From positions 34,813-98,812 of the forward strand of contig JAGRPI010000013.1 of NCBI GenBank assembly GCA_019449635.1: a stretch of DNA of 64,000 nt. Direction: 5' to 3'. The translations under genes were made by a program, and so were the position numbers. This stretch comes from Candidatus Ferrigenium bremense. Its GTDB lineage: Bacteria; Pseudomonadota; Gammaproteobacteria; Burkholderiales; Gallionellaceae. The notes below the pieces were generated by a model, which was not told where the DNA came from, made no database searches, and saw only the letters and a program-made list of their open reading frames with translations. Position 1 is the first letter of the stretch, and every line of letters begins with the position of its first letter. Positions 7,516-15,184 of this stretch are shown piece after piece.

Positions 7516-9557
7516 GCAAGCCGCTTATCTATGGACTGCTGCTGTCCATTCTGATGGTCATCACGCCGCATGCCGGCCACCTGCCGCTGTGGGTCAGCGC
7601 CTTGTGCGCGGCCCTGCTGGTGTGGCGCACCTATCTCACCTACACCGGCAATCCGCTGCCGCAACGCTGGCTGCTGCTGGGGATCACCTTCGCCAGCGTG
7701 GGCGGCATCCTGATCGCCTTCCACACGCTGTTCGGGCGCGAGGCAGGCGTCACACTGCTGATCCTGCTCACCACGCTGAAGTTCATGGAACTGCGCAGTC
7801 CGCGCGATGCGACGGTGCTGGTCTATCTCGCCTGCTTCATCATCATCACCAACTTCTTCTACTCGCAGAGCATTCCCACCGCGCTGTACATGCTCGCCAC
7901 GCTGCTGGCCATCGTCACGGCGTGGGTACACCTGCAGGCACAGACCATCGCGCTCAAGCCGCGGCTGCACATCGCGGCTACCCTGCTGCTGCAAGCCATT
8001 CCGCTGACGCTGGTGCTGTTCATCCTGTTCCCGCGCGTGCAGGGCCCGCTGTGGGGCTTGCCGCAGGATGCCTTCGCCAGCAGCGGGCTGGACGACAAGA
8101 TGGCGCCGGGCAGCCTGAGCCGCCTGATCCTGTCGGATGAAGTCGCATTTCGCGTCAGCTACGCAGGCAAACCGCCGCGCCGCGAGCAGATGTACTGGCG
8201 CGGGCCGGTACTGTGGAATTTCGACGGGCGCACCTGGACGCCCGGCAGGACCGCATTCAGCATCGCCCCGCAATTCACCGAAACCGGGCAGGCGATCGAT
8301 TACAGCGTCACGCTGGAGCCGCACAACAAGACCTGGCTGTTTGCGCTCGACATGCCTGAGCACCTCTCCATCCCGGCCAATATCACCGATGACTTCCGGA
8401 TCGTGCAGAATGAACCGGTGAAGGCGCGGCTGCGCTACGAGGCACGCTCGAACCTCTCCTACCACGCCAACCCGCACGAGGCCGAGCGGCAGATCCAGCG
8501 CGCCCTGCGACTGCCGCCAGCACTCAATCCGCAAGCTCTGCAGCTTGCCGCAGACTGGCGCGCCCAAGCCGAAGCCGCTCCCTCTCCCCAACCCTCTGGT
8601 GAAACAACCAGCCACTCGACTAAGCCCGCAAGCGGGCGAGGGGGCAATCGTTCCCTTGCGGGGATTGATGAATCTATCGTGCGCGCCGCCCTCGCCTATT
8701 TCGGCCAGCAGAATTTCCAGTACACGCTGGAGCCGCCACCGCTCGGCTTTCATGCTGTGGATGATTTTCTGTTCACCACCCGGCAGGGATTCTGCGAGCA
8801 CTACGCCTCGGCCTTCGTATTTTTGATGCGCGCCGCGCACATCCCGGCGCGCGTCGTGACCGGCTATCAGGGCGGCGAATTCAATGCGCTGGGCAATTAC
8901 TACATCGTGCGCCAGTCAGATGCGCACGCCTGGGCAGAGGTCTGGCTGGCCGGACAGGGCTGGGTGCGCATCGATCCGACCGCAGTGATCGCCCCGGCGC
9001 GCGTCGAACGCGGCCTGTCCGCCGCCGTAGCCAACAACGCCGCCCTGCCGTTCATGGCGCGCAACCCGCCGCAGTGGCTGCACGAGCTGCGCCTGAACTG
9101 GGACACGCTGGCCAACCAGTGGAACCAGTGGGTGCTGGGCTACAACAGTGAACGCCAGTTCGCTTTCCTGACCCGCCTCGGCATGGAATCCGTCACCTGG
9201 CAGAAAATGGCGCTCAATATGGCGACCGGCGTGGGCCTGCTGGTCGCGCTGTTCGCGCTGTTCATGCTGCGCCATTTGTTCAGACACCGGCCGGACAAGG
9301 TCCAGGCGGCATGGCTCAAACTATGCCGCAGATTGGCGAAAGCCGGCCTGCCGCGCGCCGCACACGAAGGCGCACGGGACTACGCCGAACGCGTCGCCGC
9401 CGCGCGCCCCCACCTCGCCGCTGCGATGCGCGACCTTGCCGCGCGCTACGGCGCATTGCGCTACGGCGCAGCTCAGGAAGAACGGGCGCTACAGGAATTC
9501 ATCAGTCTCATTGCAAAATTTCCGTCATTCCCGCGAAGGCGGGGATCCAGCAAATAA
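7512..9557 (+). CDS. TgpA-type transmembrane transglutaminase
   Basis: Membrane protein of 681 residues with several N-terminal helices, a DUF3488-type region, and a periplasmic transglutaminase-like domain. The catalytic triad is visible: Cys428 in GFCEHYASAF, His472 in DAHAWAEVW and Asp488 in RIDPTA. One further helix (LLVALFALFML) precedes a C-terminal DUF4129-like tail. The start ATG at 7512 overlaps the DUF58 stop (ATGA), so translation is coupled. Around residues 355-385 a short repeat-derived insert (PSPQPSGETTSHSTKP) interrupts the domain linker in frame. The last residues (FPRRRGSSK) and the stop codon come from a CATTCCCGC-type repeat. Pseudomonas TgpA is essential; the substrate is unknown. 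Confidence 0.92.
   Translation: MSKPLIYGLLLSILMVITPHAGHLPLWVSALCAALLVWRTYLTYTGNPLPQRWLLLGITFASVGGILIAFHTLFGREAGVTLLILLTTLKFMELRSPRDATVLVYLACFIIITNFFYSQSIPTALYMLATLLAIVTAWVHLQAQTIALKPRLHIAATLLLQAIPLTLVLFILFPRVQGPLWGLPQDAFASSGLDDKMAPGSLSRLILSDEVAFRVSYAGKPPRREQMYWRGPVLWNFDGRTWTPGRTAFSIAPQFTETGQAIDYSVTLEPHNKTWLFALDMPEHLSIPANITDDFRIVQNEPVKARLRYEARSNLSYHANPHEAERQIQRALRLPPALNPQALQLAADWRAQAEAAPSPQPSGETTSHSTKPASGRGGNRSLAGIDESIVRAALAYFGQQNFQYTLEPPPLGFHAVDDFLFTTRQGFCEHYASAFVFLMRAAHIPARVVTGYQGGEFNALGNYYIVRQSDAHAWAEVWLAGQGWVRIDPTAVIAPARVERGLSAAVANNAALPFMARNPPQWLHELRLNWDTLANQWNQWVLGYNSERQFAFLTRLGMESVTWQKMALNMATGVGLLVALFALFMLRHLFRHRPDKVQAAWLKLCRRLAKAGLPRAAHEGARDYAERVAAARPHLAAAMRDLAARYGALRYGAAQEERALQEFISLIAKFPSFPRRRGSSK
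8580..8645. repeat. repeat insert inside the transglutaminase gene
   Basis: The strand opposite the gene contains CCCGCTTGCGGGC followed by TAGTCGAGTGGCTGGT and GTTTC, the same unit as at 9646-9698 (TAGTCGAATGGCTAGT), 21368 and 52047-52108. It is flanked by remnants of the CTCTCCCC repeat. It is translated in frame as a proline/serine/glycine-rich linker. Confidence 0.6.
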
Positions 9558-9698
9558 AACCCGTTCCGCGTAGCGGACAAAACCAAACCATCTTGTTCCG
9601 CTGCGCAGGATTTTTTTGCTAACTGGATTCCCGCCTTCGCGGGATAACCAGCGACTTGCCCGCTTGCGGGCCTAGTCGAATGGCTAGTAGCTCCATCA
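9523..9698. repeat. CATTCCCGC repeat element plus TAGTCGAATGGCTAGT unit
   Basis: Arms CGTCATTCCCGCGAAGGCGG (9523-9542) and its near-complement CCGCCTTCGCGGGAT (9631-9645) enclose about 90 bases with a second inner palindrome (TTCCGCGTAGCGGA...TCCGCTGCGCAGGA). A copy with the same inner pairs is at 26277-26398. Directly after it (9646-9698) is an AACCAGCGACTTG-stem-CCTAGTCGAATGGCTAGT unit. The left arm supplies the C-terminus and stop of the transglutaminase gene. No gene is seen in the 9558-9758 gap. Confidence 0.75.
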
Positions 9699-9724
9699 AT
9701 GACAGGCCAGTTGAGCCGCGATGC

Positions 9725-9730
9725 TATAAT
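9725..9730 (+). promoter_or_regulatory. candidate -10 box for queD
   Basis: A perfect TATAAT lies 28 bases before the queD start. A -35 match is poor (TGACAG near 9700, spacer 19). It lies just downstream of the repeat unit, so this promoter survived or was supplied next to the repeat. Confidence 0.4.
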
Positions 9731-9758
9731 CTGCGCACTTAAACCGATTGCAACCAAC

Positions 9759-10202
9759 ATGCTGATTACCCGCCGTCTGGAATTCGATGCCGGACACCGC
9801 ATCCCCGGCCACACCAGCCAGTGCAGGCACCTGCACGGGCATCGCTATGCCATCGAGATCACCCTGTCCGGCGACATCATCACAACCGAGGGGCAACCCG
9901 AACAAGGCATGGTGATGGACTTCTCCGATGTGAAGCGCATCGCCAACGAAAAGCTGGTCGACGCATGGGACCACGCCTTCCTGGTCTATCGCGGCGACAA
10001 GACGGTATGCAACTTCCTCACCGGCCTGCCGGAGCACAAGACGGTCATCCTCGATGCCGTCCCGACCGCCGAAAATCTCGCGCAGATCGCTTTCGACATT
10101 CTCAGCCCCGCTTACCGGGACACTTACGGCAACCGCCTGCGCCTCGAACGGGTGCGCATCTACGAGACCCCCAACAACTGGGCGGACTGCGTGCGCGATT
10201 AG
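9759..10202 (+). CDS. queD: 6-carboxy-5,6,7,8-tetrahydropterin synthase
   Basis: Cytoplasmic enzyme converting dihydroneopterin triphosphate to carboxytetrahydropterin on the queuosine (preQ0) path. The product is 147 residues. Zinc ligands His13 (FDAGHRI) and His26/His28 (HLHGHRY) and the catalytic Cys22 (SQCRHLHGH) are in place, as is the EN(L)A...ERVRIYET C-terminal segment with the pterin-anchoring glutamate. The start at 9759 (MLITRRLEFDAGH) is the family start; an upstream in-frame ATG at 9699 would add 20 residues read from repeat DNA and across the -10 box. It is a single-gene unit just upstream of the tRNA-Ser gene. Confidence 0.93.
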   Translation: MLITRRLEFDAGHRIPGHTSQCRHLHGHRYAIEITLSGDIITTEGQPEQGMVMDFSDVKRIANEKLVDAWDHAFLVYRGDKTVCNFLTGLPEHKTVILDAVPTAENLAQIAFDILSPAYRDTYGNRLRLERVRIYETPNNWADCVRD

Positions 10203-10250
10203 GCGTTTTTCTGGACACACCGTGCGCCTTGGTTCAAAATGCGCGGCCTC

Positions 10251-10340
10251 GGAGGGCTGGCAGAGCGGTTGAATGCACCAGTCTTGAAAACTGGCAAGGG
10301 TTCGCGCCCTTCGTGAGTTCGAATCTCACGCCCTCCGCCA
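10251..10340 (+). tRNA. tRNA-Ser (UGA)
   Basis: A 90-base class II tRNA including an encoded CCA end. The acceptor stem GGAGGGC pairs with GCCCTCC. The anticodon arm CCAGTCTTGAAAACTGG has anticodon TGA at 10285-10287. A long variable arm (AAGGGTTCGCGCCCTT) identifies a serine tRNA, and the T arm GTGAGTTCGAATCTCAC is canonical. No integrase or attachment duplication is seen at its 3' end. Confidence 0.97.
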
Positions 10341-10415
10341 GACAAAATGACCTCCTGGCGGTTCTTTGCCGGGATAATCCGGCAACCGGGCCGATGATGA
10401 AGCTTATATAAGCAA

Positions 10416-10757
10416 ATGGCACAACCACCCCGCAGGAAAATCATTTCCCCGCTGCAGCGCGGATGGGCAAGAGTGCGCTCGATGGAGGAAACCCAGCGCC
10501 TGTATATCCATAACGAGCTTTCCCAGGCACGCGAGTTGATTCCGATTCTGATGAAGCACCGCAACGGCGAGCAATGGAGCAAGGAGGAACGCGAGCTATT
10601 GCTGCGCGACTTGCGCGCCCTGTCCCACCTGAGTCCTTACCTGATCCCGCTCCTCCTGCCCGGCGGTGTTTTGATACTCCCGCTGCTTGCCTGGTGGGTG
10701 GATCGCCGCCGCAAGAGGCGGGAAGACAAGCTGGATCGCTCAGCACCCCTTTCATGA
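10416..10757 (+). CDS. small LETM1-like membrane protein
   Basis: A 113-residue basic protein with one C-terminal hydrophobic hairpin. The segment LRALSHLSPYLIPLLLPGG followed by WWVDRRRKRRE resembles the short bacterial proteins with a LETM1-related domain. No function is established for these in bacteria. The ribosome site before 10416 is weak; an internal ATG at 10482 (MEETQRLYIHNE) is an alternative start. It sits between tRNA-Ser and the Bax-inhibitor-like gene on the same strand. The family call is from pattern memory only. Confidence 0.5.
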   Translation: MAQPPRRKIISPLQRGWARVRSMEETQRLYIHNELSQARELIPILMKHRNGEQWSKEERELLLRDLRALSHLSPYLIPLLLPGGVLILPLLAWWVDRRRKRREDKLDRSAPLS

Positions 10758-10781
10758 CCTTGCAACACGCTCAACTCATGA

Positions 10782-10810
10782 TTGAAACTTTTCCGGTATT
10801 TCGCTAGTCT
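10782..10810 (+). promoter_or_regulatory. weak candidate promoter for the Bax-inhibitor-like gene
   Basis: TTGAAA (10782-10787) and TAGTCT (10805-10810) are 17 bases apart, about 40 bases before the ATG. The -10 match is poor, so this is tentative. Confidence 0.25.
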
Positions 10811-10850
10811 TACGCCCGCTGTTGTTTAACGATCAATCAGGAGGAAACAC

Positions 10851-11534
10851 ATGCAATACCAGACCGCAACACAAGTCGGCACACTCGCCACCGAACAGAA
10901 CAAGGTACTGCGCAACACCTACATGATGCTCGCGCTGACCATGATCCCGACGGTGATCGGCGCGTTGGTCGGCATGTCGATGAATTTTTCGTTCATGGCG
11001 GAACATCCGATCATGTCCGCACTGCTGATGTTCGGCGCGATGATGGGCATGCTGTTCGCCGTCAGCGCACTGCGCAACAGCGGGTGGGGCATCGCCGCCC
11101 TGCTCGGCTTCACCCTGTTGGCTGGCGTGTTCCTCGGCCCTATCCTGCAGGTCGCGTTGCACCTGAAGAACGGCGCACAACTGGTCGGCTTGGCCGCAGG
11201 CGGAACCGGCATCATCTTCTTCTCGCTGGCGAGCGTCGCCACCGTGACCAGGAAGGATTTCAGCTTCATGGGCAAGTTCCTGTTCATCGGGCTGATCCTG
11301 CTGATCGCCGCATCGCTGGCCAATATCTTCCTGGCCATCCCCGCGCTGTCGCTGACCATCTCGGCGATCGCCGTGCTGATCTTCTCGGCCTACATTCTGT
11401 TCGACGTCAGCCGGATCGTGCGCGGCGGCGAAACCAACTACGTGATGGCGACGCTGGGTCTGTACATGAGCATTTACAACCTGTTCATCAACCTCTTGCA
11501 ACTGCTGATGGCCTTCAGCGGCGAACGCGAATAA
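10851..11534 (+). CDS. Bax inhibitor-1/YccA family membrane protein
   Basis: Integral membrane protein of 227 residues with about seven hydrophobic helices spread over the whole length, typical of the BI-1/YccA/YbhL family. Near the C-terminus the sequence SAYILFDVSRIVRGGETNYV carries the conserved aspartate cluster region, followed by ATLGLYMSIYNLFINLL, the family signature. YccA of E. coli binds and modulates the FtsH protease; a calcium-leak role has been proposed for BsYetJ. A strong ribosome site (AGGAGGAAACAC) precedes the ATG, and a clear terminator follows the stop, so it is probably a single-gene transcript. Confidence 0.93.
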   Translation: MQYQTATQVGTLATEQNKVLRNTYMMLALTMIPTVIGALVGMSMNFSFMAEHPIMSALLMFGAMMGMLFAVSALRNSGWGIAALLGFTLLAGVFLGPILQVALHLKNGAQLVGLAAGGTGIIFFSLASVATVTRKDFSFMGKFLFIGLILLIAASLANIFLAIPALSLTISAIAVLIFSAYILFDVSRIVRGGETNYVMATLGLYMSIYNLFINLLQLLMAFSGERE

Positions 11535-11554
11535 GCCGCACGGCACTAACGACA

Positions 11555-11582
11555 AGGCGGCCTGTTGGCCGCCTTTTGTTTT
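11555..11582 (+). terminator. rho-independent terminator after the Bax-inhibitor-like gene
   Basis: AGGCGGCC, loop TGTT, GGCCGCCTTTTGTTTTC: an 8-bp GC-rich stem followed by a T-rich run, 20 bases after the stop codon. Confidence 0.9.
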
Positions 11583-11604
11583 CATCAAAAACGGAATCGA
11601 AAAA

Positions 11605-11955
11605 ATGGAACCGGACTCTTTCCTGCGACGCATGAGCGATGCCCCGGACAGCATCGCGTTCAACGACACGATGTCCGTGATCGACGCGCTGTACGACTTC
11701 ACCCCCACATCGTTCAGAAACGGCGCGTTGCTGAACGACGCCGGCCAGAACAACGGATCGTGCAAACTGTTCTCTTTCGCACGCCTGCGCAACCTGTCGC
11801 AGCAGCAGACCCTGTATTGCTTCGGCGCTTATTACCGCAAGGACGTGCTCGGCAATCCGGACGGCGCCGACCACCAGAACATCCGCAACTTCATGAAGAC
11901 CGGCTGGGCCGGGATTGTGTTCGACGGCGAAGCACTGACGCCGAAACGCGCCTGA
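11605..11955 (+). CDS. HopJ-family protein
   Basis: A 116-residue soluble protein of the HopJ (HopPmaJ) family. Family features: the start LRRMSDAPDSIAFNDTMSVID, the central YDFTPTSFRNG and the NNGSCKLFSFARL segment, then CFGAYYRKDVL. The name comes from a Pseudomonas syringae type III effector, but short stand-alone homologues occur in many free-living bacteria and there is no secretion gene nearby, so an effector role is unlikely here. It starts just after the terminator of the preceding gene and converges on rlmD. Function unknown. Confidence 0.85.
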   Translation: MEPDSFLRRMSDAPDSIAFNDTMSVIDALYDFTPTSFRNGALLNDAGQNNGSCKLFSFARLRNLSQQQTLYCFGAYYRKDVLGNPDGADHQNIRNFMKTGWAGIVFDGEALTPKRA

Positions 11956-12012
11956 TGACTCCGGCTTGCGCTGTTCCATCCGCAACCAGATCGTCAAACG
12001 CTTCTCGGGCTC

Positions 12013-13314
12013 TCAGCCTCTTTCGAACACTGCGATGGATTCCACGTGCGAGGTCTGCGGGAACATGTTCATCACGCCCGCTGCTTTCAGTACGTAGCCC
12101 TTCGCATGCACCAGCGTCTCCGCGTCGCGCGCCAAGGTGGACGGGCTGCAGGAGACATACACGATGCGCTGCGGCGCGATCTCCGGGGTGATGGATTTCA
12201 CCAGCTCTACTGCACCATCGCGCGGAGGATCGACCAGCCATTTGTCGAAACGGCCCAGCTGCGCCAGTGCCGCTTCATCCATTTCGAACAGGTTCATCGC
12301 ACGGAATTCGGTGTTGCCGGACAGGCCGTTGAGCGCGGCATTCTGCGCGGCGCGTTTCACCAGTGCGGCGCTGCCTTCGATGCCGAGCACCTGCGCGCCG
12401 CTGCGCGCGATAGGCAGCGTGAAGTTGCCCAGGCCGCAGAAGAAATCGGCGATGCGTTCGCCGGCTTGCGGAGCCAGCAGGCGCATGGCGCGGCTGACCA
12501 TCAGCCGGTTCATTTCGCTATTCACCTGTGTAAACTCGGTCGGGGCGAACGGCATGGTGATGCCGAATTCCGGCAGGCTGTAAGTCAGCGGCGGCGCATC
12601 CAGCGGGTAGAACGGCACGACCGTTTCCGGCCCTTTGGTTTGCAGCCAGAACTGCACTTTGTGCGTGTCGGCGAATTGTTTGATCGCCGCCTCATCCGGC
12701 GGCGAGAGCGCTTGCAAAATGCGCAGCACCAGCACATCCACATGCTCGCCTACCGCCACTTCGATTTGCGGCAGCGCATCGCGGACGGTGAAGCTTTCAT
12801 TCAACTCCCCCAGCAGCGGCAACAGGCTGGCGATTCTGGGCGGCAGGATTTCGCAATGCTGCATGTCCGCCACATATTTGCCGTTCTTCTCGCGGAAGCC
12901 CACCAGTGTCTTGCCCTTCTTCAATACATGGCGCACCGACAGCCGTGCACGCTGGCGATAGCCCCATGGCTGCCCGTAGATCGGCGGCAGCATGGCTTCG
13001 GCTTTGACCTTGCCGATGCGCTCCAGGTTGTCTTCCAGCACGCGCTGCTTGACGGCGACCTGCGCACGCGCCTCCAGATGCTGCATGGAACAGCCGCCGC
13101 ACACGCCGAAATTCGGGCACTTCGGCTGCACGCGCATGAAAGTCTGTTTCAGTATCTGGCCGACTTGCGCCTGCTCATAATTATTCTTTTTGCGATACGA
13201 GGAATAGGTCACACACTCGCCCGTCAGCGCACCCTCGATGAAGATCACCTTGCCGTCGGCATGCGCGATGCCGCGGCCTTCCTGGTCGAGCGATTCAATG
13301 ATTACTGGATTCAT
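12013..13314 (-). CDS. rlmD: 23S rRNA (uracil-1939-C5)-methyltransferase
   Basis: SAM-dependent methyltransferase of 433 residues that makes m5U1939 in 23S rRNA. It has an N-terminal TRAM domain, the 4Fe-4S cysteines C66, C72, C75 and C154 (counted from the ATG start; pattern [10 protein letters not shown] and QHCEIL), the SAM motif [12 protein letters not shown], the catalytic-base region VDPPRDG and the nucleophile region [12 protein letters not shown]. The ATG at 13314 gives [15 protein letters not shown]; a TTG two codons upstream is less likely. It faces hopJ with about 57 bases between the stops. The upstream spacer holds a dispersed repeat. Confidence 0.95.
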   Translation of the reverse strand: MNPVIIESLDQEGRGIAHADGKVIFIEGALTGECVTYSSYRKKNNYEQAQVGQILKQTFMRVQPKCPNFGVCGGCSMQHLEARAQVAVKQRVLEDNLERIGKVKAEAMLPPIYGQPWGYRQRARLSVRHVLKKGKTLVGFREKNGKYVADMQHCEILPPRIASLLPLLGELNESFTVRDALPQIEVAVGEHVDVLVLRILQALSPPDEAAIKQFADTHKVQFWLQTKGPETVVPFYPLDAPPLTYSLPEFGITMPFAPTEFTQVNSEMNRLMVSRAMRLLAPQAGERIADFFCGLGNFTLPIARSGAQVLGIEGSAALVKRAAQNAALNGLSGNTEFRAMNLFEMDEAALAQLGRFDKWLVDPPRDGAVELVKSITPEIAPQRIVYVSCSPSTLARDAETLVHAKGYVLKAAGVMNMFPQTSHVESIAVFERG

Positions 13315-13336
13315 ATGCAAATCAAAAGAAATAACC

Positions 13337-13434
13337 AGCCACAGATAGACACAGATTTACACGGATAAAACCACAAACTGGGAAAACGCTCTGTGGGGGT
13401 TGTCATCCGTGATTATCCGTGTTCATCCGTGGCT
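13337..13434. repeat. dispersed ACGGATAAA repeat
   Basis: The left arm reads AGCCACAGATAGACACAGAT then ACACGGATAAAA, and the right arm ATCCGTGTTCATCCGTGGCT is its inverse. The internal 7-8 base steps (ACACGGAT) repeat. Copies are at 15069-15165 and, as a half unit, at 63770-63794. It lies between rlmD and the exonuclease gene. Confidence 0.7.
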
Positions 13435-13444
13435 AAATATTGGT

Positions 13445-14227
13445 TCAAGGCTTACCCGGCCACTGCGCGAGGAATTCCTTCCAGTGCGGTTCGCCGGATT
13501 TGGCGAGCGTGCTGCGCACCAGTTCGCATTCCTGCTCGTAGCGCGCCTTGGTGAACTGGCCGCGCATCAACTGGAAACGCGCAAACACCAGATAAGTATT
13601 CACCACATCGGTCTCGCAGTAATTGCGGATCTCGGCGAGCCGGCCCTGCTGGTACGCCCCCCACACCTTGCTGCCGTCCATGCCCAGCTTGCCGGGAAAA
13701 CCGATCAGCTTGGCCAGTTCGTCGAGCGGTGCATTGGCGCGCCCGGTGTACATGGCCAGCAAGTCCATCAGGTCGAGATGCCGCGTATGGTAGCGGCTGA
13801 TGTAGTTGTTCCACTTGAAGTCGCGGTCGTCCTCGCCCATGTCCCAGTAGCGCGGGCACTGCACGCCGTGGATCAGCCCGCGGTAATGCAGCACCGGCAG
13901 GTCGAAGCCGCCGCCGTTCCAGCTCACCAGTTGCGGCGTGTATCTCTCGATACCGTCGAAGAAGCGTTTGATGATGCTGGCTTCGTCCTCATCCGGTTCG
14001 CCCAGCGACCAGACTTTGAAGTTATCGCCTTCGCGCAACACGCAGGAGATCGCCGCGACGCGCTGCAGATGATGCGGCAGGAAATCGCTGCCGGTCTTCT
14101 GGCGGCGCAACTGGAAAGCCATCTCCGCCACTTCCGCATCGCTGACGCGCGCATCCAGTTCATGCAGCGCGCGCAGCCCGGCGATGTCGGGAATGGTTTC
14201 GATGTCGAAAACGAGAGTGGGGTTCAC
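13445..14227 (-). CDS. predicted PolB-like 3'-5' exonuclease
   Basis: DnaQ-fold exonuclease of 260 residues (DNA_polB_exo2-like family). The DEDD residues are visible: FDIET near the N-terminus (Exo I), SWNGGGFDLPVL (Exo II) and YCETDVVNTYLV (Exo III). The start is GTG at 14227, reading MNPTLVFDIETIPD. Its biological role is not established; the fold predicts trimming of single-stranded DNA or RNA. It lies alone on the minus strand between two repeat-filled spacers. Confidence 0.85.
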   Translation of the reverse strand: MNPTLVFDIETIPDIAGLRALHELDARVSDAEVAEMAFQLRRQKTGSDFLPHHLQRVAAISCVLREGDNFKVWSLGEPDEDEASIIKRFFDGIERYTPQLVSWNGGGFDLPVLHYRGLIHGVQCPRYWDMGEDDRDFKWNNYISRYHTRHLDLMDLLAMYTGRANAPLDELAKLIGFPGKLGMDGSKVWGAYQQGRLAEIRNYCETDVVNTYLVFARFQLMRGQFTKARYEQECELVRSTLAKSGEPHWKEFLAQWPGKP

Positions 14228-14272
14228 AAGTTAATCTTTCCGTAATTCACGACAAATGCCATTGCGATTCAT

Positions 14273-14430
14273 GTAGGTCGGGTTAGCGGCTTCATGCGTA
14301 ACCCGACATTAGCGTCATTCGCTGAAAAATTGTCGGGTTACGCTACGCTAACCCGACCTTCGAAGCTGGTAGGAGCGGGCCATGCCCGCGACCGCAAGCG
14401 CACAGGGTCGCGGGCATGGCCCGCTCCTAC
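14273..14430. repeat. REP doublet and GTAGGAGCGGGC hairpin
   Basis: 14273-14360 is a doublet of the GGTCGGGTTAGCG/CTAACCCGACC palindrome. 14369-14430 is a near-perfect hairpin, GTAGGAGCGGGCCATGCCCG...CGGGCATGGCCCGCTCCTAC, with the inner stem GCGACC/GGTCGC. The latter is 8 bases beyond the ydbL stop and could terminate or stabilise the ydbH-ydbL transcript. Nothing else is seen in the 14228-14438 spacer. Confidence 0.8.
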
Positions 14431-14438
14431 AGAACGAC

Positions 14439-14855
14439 CTACTTCTGCTTCCAGGCGCCGCCGCTCTGCACCCACCAGCCCGGCTGGGCACGCTGTATCC
14501 AGCGTTGCGCAAAAGTGCTGCGGATTTCTGCCTGCCATTCGGGATGGCTGTTGGCGTTGGCGATCTCGGCATACAGCGCATTGCGGTCGTTGTTTTCGGC
14601 AGCGACCAGCGCATTCACCGCCTGGCGTTGTGCCAGCGGTACGGCGCCGGCATCGCGTAGCGCAACCAGGCCATCCGCTGTCAGTCCCACCGCGCCGCTG
14701 GAGTAGTGCGCGGCAAGCTGCGCATGACGCGCCTGCATGCTCTGCTTGATGGCGTTCACCCCCGGCGTGTTGACCTCGAGGTCGGCGGCGGCGAAGGCGT
14801 TCAGCGCGGCGGTCAGCGCAACGATTGCAACAAAGAATCTGATCATGGCGTTCAT
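14439..14855 (-). CDS. ydbL: YdbL-like periplasmic protein (DUF1318)
   Basis: A 138-residue secreted protein with a signal peptide (MNAMIRFFVAIVALTAALNA, probable cleavage after AFA). The mature part has the DUF1318 core: AIKQSMQARH, the GLTADGLVALRDA segment, and the C-terminal FAQRWIQRAQPGWW. In E. coli YdbL acts with YdbH and YnbE, possibly as a chaperone for the YnbE-YdbH bridge that moves phospholipid between the membranes. Its start overlaps the stop of the small lipoprotein gene by four bases (ATGA), and ydbH lies upstream on the same strand, so the three-gene set is conserved here. Confidence 0.88.
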   Translation of the reverse strand: MNAMIRFFVAIVALTAALNAFAAADLEVNTPGVNAIKQSMQARHAQLAAHYSSGAVGLTADGLVALRDAGAVPLAQRQAVNALVAAENNDRNALYAEIANANSHPEWQAEIRSTFAQRWIQRAQPGWWVQSGGAWKQK

Positions 14856-15037
14856 TTTGTCTCCTTCGCGGCAGGTTGGTTTGCGGCAGGTTTATCCGCT
14901 TTCTGGGTTTGCCACACTTCCTCGATGATCTTGTCCGCCGCTTTCTCGGCGGCCGCGGCGGGGAAGTAAATGTTGATGGTGACACAGGCGCTCAGTGCGA
15001 ATGCCGCAAATATTACAGGTATCCAAACATTTTTCAT
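14852..15037 (-). CDS. small lipoprotein in the YnbE position of the ydbH operon
   Basis: A 61-residue lipoprotein: short hydrophobic signal, lipobox LSAC with Cys18, then VTINIYFPAAAAEKAADKI and a lysine/alanine-rich tail. The ATG at 15037 is chosen because AAAGGAGT (15042-15049) lies five bases upstream; an adjacent ATG at 15040 is possible. The residue after the lipid-modified Cys is Val, not Asp, suggesting outer-membrane sorting by Lol. In E. coli the equivalent slot holds YnbE, an outer-membrane lipoprotein that joins YdbH by strand stacking. The sequence is not obviously YnbE, so the equivalence is by position. Confidence 0.75.
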   Translation of the reverse strand: MKNVWIPVIFAAFALSACVTINIYFPAAAAEKAADKIIEEVWQTQKADKPAANQPAAKETK

Positions 15038-15068
15038 CATGACTCCTTTCATCCCAAAAACAGCAATT

Positions 15069-15165
15069 AGCCACAGATTCACACGGATAGGCACGGATAA
15101 AACCTTACGTCATGCCTCCTATCCAGCTTTTCCCAGAGGGGGAAAATCCGTGTTTATCCGTGGCT
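15069..15165. repeat. dispersed ACGGATAAA repeat inside the ydbH operon
   Basis: AGCCACAGATTCACACGGAT at the left and AATCCGTGTTTATCCGTGGCT-like right arm form an inverted pair, matching the copy at 13337. It occupies most of the 147-base gap between ydbH and the small lipoprotein gene and may weaken coupling of the two. Confidence 0.7.
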
Positions 15166-15184
15166 CAACTGCATTTTTCAGGGT

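Noticed and set aside
10251..10415. Integration site at tRNA-Ser
   Set aside because: No duplicated tRNA 3' end and no integrase gene within the flanking kilobases.
11605..11955. HopJ-like protein as a type III effector
   Set aside because: No secretion or chaperone genes nearby; stand-alone homologues are common in non-pathogens.
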